From contig CP070800.1 of the NCBI GenBank assembly GCA_020343555.1, positions 1,793,373-1,802,943 on the forward strand: DNA of 9,571 bases. The letters run 5' to 3'. This document shows positions 5,996-9,571 of the stretch, piece after piece (within the stretch, counting starts at the first letter, position 1; each line of letters begins with the position of its first letter). The notes below the pieces were generated by a model. The model was not told where the DNA came from. It ran no database searches and worked only from the letters and a program-made list of their open reading frames with translations. This stretch comes from Dehalococcoidales bacterium (GTDB lineage Bacteria > Chloroflexota > Dehalococcoidia > Dehalococcoidales > UBA2162). A program made the translations under genes and the position numbers.

Positions 5996-6766
5996 ATGGC
6001 CTATAAAAATATTATTCTTGAAAAGAAAGAAGGCATTACAAAGCTTATCATTAATCGTCCCCCGGTCAATGTAATGGACCAGGAAACACTGGGAGAACTC
6101 TGTTCAGCTCTGGAAGAACTGGCCCAAGATGACGAGACCAGAGTGCTGCTGATTCGTGGAGAAGGCGAGAGAGCTTTTTGTGCCGGTGTTGAAGTCGCCG
6201 ACCATGTCGGTGACAAAATGCCGGTAATGATGAAAGAATTCGGCCGCATCTTTAAACTTCTAAGGAATCTGGGTAAACCGAGTATAGCTGTCGTAAACGG
6301 TCTTGCTCTTGGTGGCGGTTGTGAACTCGTCCTCGGATGTGACCTGGCTGTTGCCGGCGAAAAAGCGAAACTTGGTCAACCTGAGATAATTCTTGGTGGC
6401 CTGGCACCGGCGGCGGCACCTCTACTTCCAAGAGTTATGGGTGAAAAGAAGGCTTTCGAGGTACTGCTTCTTGGTGAGAGTATGAACGCAGTGGATGCGG
6501 AACGATTCGGACTGGTTAACAAGGTTGTCCCGATTGAGGAATTGGATTCTGCCGCCGAAGAAATGGCAAAGAAATTCCTTAAGATGAGTGGACTCAGTGT
6601 TAAGCTAGTCAGGGAAGCATTTTACAGGAGTGCTGAAATTGCAGATATTGATAAAGCCCTGGAAACTGCTGTGGAATTGGGGATTCAGAGCTGGGAAACC
6701 CATGATGGACAGGAAGGATTGAAGGCGTATCTGGAAAAGAGAGATCCTGTCTGGAAGAATGAATAA
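5996..6766 (+). CDS. dch: Cyclohexa-1,5-diene-1-carbonyl-CoA hydratase
   Basis: A 256-residue crotonase-fold enoyl-CoA hydratase. The proposed reaction is addition of water to cyclohexa-1,5-diene-1-carbonyl-CoA, the product of benzoyl-CoA reduction, giving the 6-hydroxycyclohexene-CoA that Had oxidises. RPPVNVM is at 21-27, the oxyanion loop AFCAGVEVADH at 60-70, and LALGGGCEL at 103-111 carries Glu110. GQPEIILG at 127-134 carries Glu130. Both catalytic glutamates of true hydratases are present. GLAPAAAPLLPRVMG at 135-149 replaces the usual PGAGGTQRL of short-chain hydratases, and the AGVEVADH loop resembles what I recall of Dch/BamR proteins. A general enoyl-CoA hydratase is the alternative, but context with had and oah favours Dch. 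It is preceded by two possible promoters and followed after 60 bases by the molybdopterin enzyme, probably in one operon. Confidence 0.85.
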   Translation: MAYKNIILEKKEGITKLIINRPPVNVMDQETLGELCSALEELAQDDETRVLLIRGEGERAFCAGVEVADHVGDKMPVMMKEFGRIFKLLRNLGKPSIAVVNGLALGGGCELVLGCDLAVAGEKAKLGQPEIILGGLAPAAAPLLPRVMGEKKAFEVLLLGESMNAVDAERFGLVNKVVPIEELDSAAEEMAKKFLKMSGLSVKLVREAFYRSAEIADIDKALETAVELGIQSWETHDGQEGLKAYLEKRDPVWKNE

Positions 6767-6813
6767 CGTACCGGATATATCCGTTAGAAGAGAAATATAT
6801 TTTCATACATAAA

Positions 6814-6822
6814 AGAGGAGGT
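6814..6822 (+). promoter_or_regulatory. Ribosome binding site supporting a GTG start
   Basis: AGAGGAGGT lies four bases before GTG 6827. This strong match makes the GTG start secure, and the Fe-S motif begins at residue 10 as expected. Confidence 0.88.
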
Positions 6823-6826
6823 TAAC

Positions 6827-8884
6827 GTGGCACAGAAAGTGGTTAAAACCGATTGCATCATGTGCATTAACAGCTGTGGCATAAATGCTTATGTTGAAGA
6901 CGGAAAACTGGTAAAAGTCGAAGGTATGCCCGAGCATGTGATCAGTGAGGGTTATATCTGCCCGAGGGGTGAAGCCCTGGTGGAATATGTGTATGCTCCT
7001 GACCGCATTCAATATCCGATGAAGAAAGTAAACGGTGAGTGGGAGAGGATTACCTGGGATGAAGCTTTAGTCACCATTGCTGCTAAACTGGAAGAAATCA
7101 AGGAAAAGTACGGAGCCAAAGCTCTTGCCGTATATAATGGCTCAATAGGTACTGAAAATATTGAGCTGGCGGGTTTTGGCCAGAGATTCCGAGGAGCGTA
7201 CGGCACTCCTAATCTTCTTACCGTTGAAGGAAACTGCTTCCGTTCCAGAATCATGGCACGGCAAATGACCTTCGGAACCCAGTTTATAGAAGAACCCGGG
7301 AAATCCAAGTGCACTATTGTCTGGGGACGAAACATGGATAACTCCGGCGGGTTGGTTGCTGAGAAAATATACAAAGCTCTGGATGAGGGTACCCTGGAGC
7401 ATCTAATCATCGTCGATCCCAAGCGTATCTCTATGGCTGACAGAGGGACATTTATCCAGATACGTCCGGGGACCGATACCGCCCTGATGCTGGGGATGAT
7501 GAATGTTATTATCGAAGAGAAGTTGTACGATAAAGAATTTATCGATGAGTATACAATAGGTTTTGATAAACTTGTTGAGCATGTGAAGGAATACCCGCCT
7601 GAGAAGGTGGAAAAGATAACCTGGGTACCTGCTGAAGATATCAAAAAAATCGCCCGTATCTTTGCTACCAATAAACCGGCTTGTAATGTCGCCGGTACGG
7701 CACCTATTGATCAGCATGTTAATGGTTTCCAGGGTAACCGTGCAATGAATCTGCTCCAGGTCATCACCGGCAACCTGAATATTCCTGGAAGCTGGATCAC
7801 GATTCCGTTCATCCGCCTGGGCGACCTCAGGTTACCGGAGGTCGACGAACCAATCGGATCGGAAGCACATCCTCTCTTCAGACGTTTCTGGGGAAGGACA
7901 TCACCCTACGGCCAGCAGAACCTCTTTGCCGAGTCGGTGCTGGAAGGGAAGCCATATGCCCTCAAGGCTATGATAGTAAATGGCGGCAATCCCGCATTGA
8001 CTCTCCCGGATTCAGCCCGAATCGAAGAAGCGATGAAGAAACTTGAATACCTGGTAGTAACGGATCTATTCATGACAGAAACTGCCGAGTTGGCGGACAT
8101 AGTCCTTCCGGCCTGTTCTTTCCTCGAAAAGAGTGGTGTGGGATACGTTTATGGAGTGACATTAGGTGAACCTTATGCTCTGCTGCGTAAGAAAGTGGTA
8201 GATCCCGTCGGTGAAAGCTGGCCTGACTGGAAAATCTGGACTGAACTGGGCAGGAGAATGGGTTACGACGAGTATTTCCCATGGAATTCTGACGAAGAGG
8301 TAGTAGATTTCTTCCTCGAGCCCAGCGGCGTGACCAGAGAGCAGCTTGATAAAGAACATCCTGAGGGTATGTATTACGTCGATGAGAAGAGTAAATATCT
8401 AACTCCAAAATACAGGACTCCGTCAGAGAAAATTGAAATTTACTCAGAGACCTTGGAAGAGAATGGTTATGATCCCATACCTCATCATATCGAGCCGACC
8501 CAGAGTCCGGTTAGTTCGCCTGAACTTGCCGAGAAGTATCCGGTAATTCTCACCACAGGCTCTCGTATTCCACAGTATACACACACTCAGTACAGGACAT
8601 TGCCGTCACTGAAAAAAGACGCACCGGAGCCGATCGCAGAAGTTAATCCGACGACAGCAAAGGATTACGGAATATCTGAAGGTGATATGATGTCCATAGA
8701 AACGATCAAAGGAAAAATCGAAATGAAAGCCCACTTGATCGAGGAGATGGCTCCGAATGTTGTCAGTATACCGCATGGCTGGAAGAAGGCTAATGCCAAC
8801 CTACTTACCTCGGCTGATGTCCGGGATCCCGTTACCGGTTATACTGAGATGAAAGCACTGCTTTGCAGGATACAGAAAGCCTAG
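6827..8884 (+). CDS. Molybdopterin (Mo/W) oxidoreductase, DMSO reductase superfamily, function unknown
   Basis: A 685-residue enzyme complete for its superfamily. An N-terminal [4Fe-4S] site has cysteines at 10, 13, 17 and 45 (CX2CX3CX27C) followed by PRG. The central molybdopterin domain contains TVEGNCFRSR, in which Cys137 is the likely Mo/W ligand. The C-terminal dinucleotide-binding domain starts near residue 570 (YPVILTTGS) and ends with HGWKKANANLLTSADVRDPVTGY. There is no Tat signal, so it is cytoplasmic. By remembered similarity it lies near the acetylene hydratase and thiosulfate-reductase-like branch, but Ile14 stands where acetylene hydratase has its catalytic Asp13, which argues against that activity. 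It follows dch by 60 bases without a terminator, so it is probably co-expressed with the benzoyl-CoA genes. The substrate is unknown: a ring or side-chain redox step, or electron delivery, are inferences. The four-cluster ferredoxin across the next terminator could be its partner. Confidence 0.9.
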   Translation: MAQKVVKTDCIMCINSCGINAYVEDGKLVKVEGMPEHVISEGYICPRGEALVEYVYAPDRIQYPMKKVNGEWERITWDEALVTIAAKLEEIKEKYGAKALAVYNGSIGTENIELAGFGQRFRGAYGTPNLLTVEGNCFRSRIMARQMTFGTQFIEEPGKSKCTIVWGRNMDNSGGLVAEKIYKALDEGTLEHLIIVDPKRISMADRGTFIQIRPGTDTALMLGMMNVIIEEKLYDKEFIDEYTIGFDKLVEHVKEYPPEKVEKITWVPAEDIKKIARIFATNKPACNVAGTAPIDQHVNGFQGNRAMNLLQVITGNLNIPGSWITIPFIRLGDLRLPEVDEPIGSEAHPLFRRFWGRTSPYGQQNLFAESVLEGKPYALKAMIVNGGNPALTLPDSARIEEAMKKLEYLVVTDLFMTETAELADIVLPACSFLEKSGVGYVYGVTLGEPYALLRKKVVDPVGESWPDWKIWTELGRRMGYDEYFPWNSDEEVVDFFLEPSGVTREQLDKEHPEGMYYVDEKSKYLTPKYRTPSEKIEIYSETLEENGYDPIPHHIEPTQSPVSSPELAEKYPVILTTGSRIPQYTHTQYRTLPSLKKDAPEPIAEVNPTTAKDYGISEGDMMSIETIKGKIEMKAHLIEEMAPNVVSIPHGWKKANANLLTSADVRDPVTGYTEMKALLCRIQKA

Positions 8885-8906
8885 ATAAACATTTGTGTAA
8901 ATAAAT

Positions 8907-8942
8907 AAAGCTGTGTATCAAGATTTTGATACACAGCTTTTT
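8907..8942. terminator. Bidirectional intrinsic terminator between the molybdoenzyme and the ferredoxin genes
   Basis: A perfect 15-bp stem (8907-8921 with 8926-8940) has a four-base loop GATT and a T-run at 8938-8942. An A-rich left flank serves the minus strand. The core is AGCTGTGTATCAA. It separates two convergent genes. Confidence 0.9.
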
Positions 8943-8983
8943 CGTATCCCAACCGATAGAATATATAGCAATAAGAAATTATT

Positions 8984-9475
8984 CTAAGGGAGAACACTTT
9001 GCTTGGGTAGAGTGCCGAGTAGTTTCTCTGCTGCTGCGTATTGTTTTGTTTTATTTACTTCGGAAGCGTCAATGTAGCAAATGGCATTCGTTTCGCAGAA
9101 TCTTACGCACTGCGGATCACCATCGCAGTAGTTGCACTTTACTGTGATACCCTCGGCTTTATCGAACAACGGAGCTCCGAACGGACAAGCAACAATACAG
9201 GTCTTGCATCCGATACACTTATCTTTATCTATTACCACACGGTTAAGTACCGGGTCTTTGTGGCAGGCTTTGGTAGGGCAGACTTCAACGCAGAAAGGAT
9301 CCTCGCAGTTCTGGCATGTCATCGGGAGGTAAATTCCTTCCCATTCCCATTTAAACACCTTTATCCGGGCTCGGCTTGGATTACTGGCTCCTGTATGGAA
9401 AACGGAGCAAGCTAGTTCACATTCTCTGCACCCCGTACATTTTTCATGATCGATATATAGTACTTTCCCCTGCAT
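8984..9475 (-). CDS. Ferredoxin-type electron transfer protein with four [4Fe-4S] clusters
   Basis: A 163-residue cytoplasmic Fe-S protein of the DmsB/HycB/NrfC type. Four cysteine groups are visible: 13-16-19-23, 54-57-62-66, 87-90-93-97 and 114-117-123-127. These sixteen cysteines are enough for four [4Fe-4S] clusters. The usual role is to carry electrons between a Mo or W catalytic subunit and another redox partner. Candidates by family are the small subunit of a DMSO-reductase-type enzyme, the AorA-like subunit of a tungsten aldehyde oxidoreductase, or a BamC-like subunit of class II benzoyl-CoA reductase; sequence alone does not choose. An RBS AAGGGAG lies eight bases before the ATG. It is convergent with the molybdoenzyme gene, not in its operon, and follows another minus-strand reading frame by 33 bases. 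Its true partner may therefore lie beyond the window edge. No membrane anchor or Tat signal is present. Confidence 0.88.
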   Translation of the reverse strand: MQGKVLYIDHEKCTGCRECELACSVFHTGASNPSRARIKVFKWEWEGIYLPMTCQNCEDPFCVEVCPTKACHKDPVLNRVVIDKDKCIGCKTCIVACPFGAPLFDKAEGITVKCNYCDGDPQCVRFCETNAICYIDASEVNKTKQYAAAEKLLGTLPKQSVLP

Positions 9476-9508
9476 GTCAAAAACTCCCTTCTGTATGTCC
9501 GCAAATTA

Positions 9509-9571
9509 TTAGTAAATTACCTCAAGGTATCTCTGATTTTCCAGCCACCGTTGCATAGGATGTTCCTCTTT
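9509..9571 (-). CDS. 3' end of an unidentified upstream gene (partial)
   Basis: On the minus strand a frame is open from the window edge for 20 codons and ends in TAA at 9511-9509. It reads KEEHPMQRWLENQRYLEVIY. It would lie 33 bases before the ferredoxin-type gene in the same direction, consistent with one operon, and could be the catalytic partner of that protein. The other two frames are also open for 15-17 codons, so the frame is not certain and I do not recognise the tail. Confidence 0.35.
   Translation of the reverse strand, partial: KEEHPMQRWLENQRYLEVIY

Noticed and set aside
6764..6786. TAACG/CGTTA inverted repeat overlapping the dch stop codon
   Set aside because: Arms are five bases and compete with a GGATATATCC palindrome; there is no T-run, so neither terminator nor operator can be supported.
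7009..7671. Long antisense open frame (220 codons) inside the molybdoenzyme gene
   Set aside because: It is Ser/Ile-rich with no recognisable domain and no RBS, and the opposite frame is a well-conserved enzyme; it is a shadow frame.
6827..8884. Calling the molybdopterin enzyme an acetylene hydratase
   Set aside because: The overall fold and some stretches are similar, but the position of catalytic Asp13 is Ile14 here and the residue after the metal-ligand Cys is Phe, not Ile.
1..9571. tRNA genes, CRISPR arrays, transposases or integrases
   Set aside because: I found no T-arm with matching stems, no regularly spaced repeats and no recombinase-like coding sequence on either strand.

Overview
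The window reads as chromosomal DNA of an anaerobic bacterium that degrades aromatic compounds through benzoyl-CoA. Three recognisable enzymes catalyse consecutive steps of the modified beta-oxidation that follows benzoyl-CoA reduction: a dienoyl-CoA hydratase (dch), a 6-hydroxycyclohexenoyl-CoA dehydrogenase (had) and the ring-opening hydrolase (oah/bamA). No benzoyl-CoA reductase is present, so the reductase class cannot be read here. An Fe-S-bound molybdopterin enzyme and a four-cluster ferredoxin fit a strict or facultative anaerobe. The taxon is uncertain. The RluD protein and the overall gene style would fit an anaerobic Chloroflexota (Dehalococcoidia-like) or a Desulfobacterota/Syntrophia-like genome, but this is a low-confidence impression made without a search.

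Layout. Bases 1-54 hold the end of an unidentified plus-strand gene. Bases 234-1286 (minus) encode a lone SIR2-like NAD-binding protein in visibly AT-rich DNA. It is flanked on both sides by non-coding DNA that contains a short near-identical direct repeat. Bases 1502-2434 (minus) encode the 23S rRNA pseudouridine synthase RluD. Divergent from it, a TTGACA promoter precedes had-oah (2630-4864, plus), which ends in a 16-bp hairpin terminator shared with the convergent tetR gene (4972-5577, minus). A 418-bp divergent control region (5578-5995) separates tetR from dch (5996-6766). It holds several promoters with perfect -35 boxes and two related palindromic sites. Dch is followed after 60 bases by a GTG-started molybdopterin oxidoreductase (6827-8884), then a second terminator between convergent genes. 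Last come a four-[4Fe-4S] ferredoxin-type protein (8984-9475, minus) and the tail of an unknown minus-strand gene at the window edge.

How the genes work together. Dch hydrates cyclohexa-1,5-diene-1-carbonyl-CoA, Had oxidises the resulting 6-hydroxy compound with NAD+, and Oah hydrates and hydrolytically opens the 6-oxo ring to 3-hydroxypimelyl-CoA. The TetR protein is of a type often responsive to acyl-CoA. Palindromes overlap its own -35 box and the dch start region, so it probably represses itself and the dch-molybdoenzyme unit. A 10-base piece of the same motif lies over the had promoter. The molybdopterin enzyme and the ferredoxin have no assigned reaction. Their position suggests a redox step feeding or flanking the benzoyl-CoA pathway, and this is the least explained part of the window.
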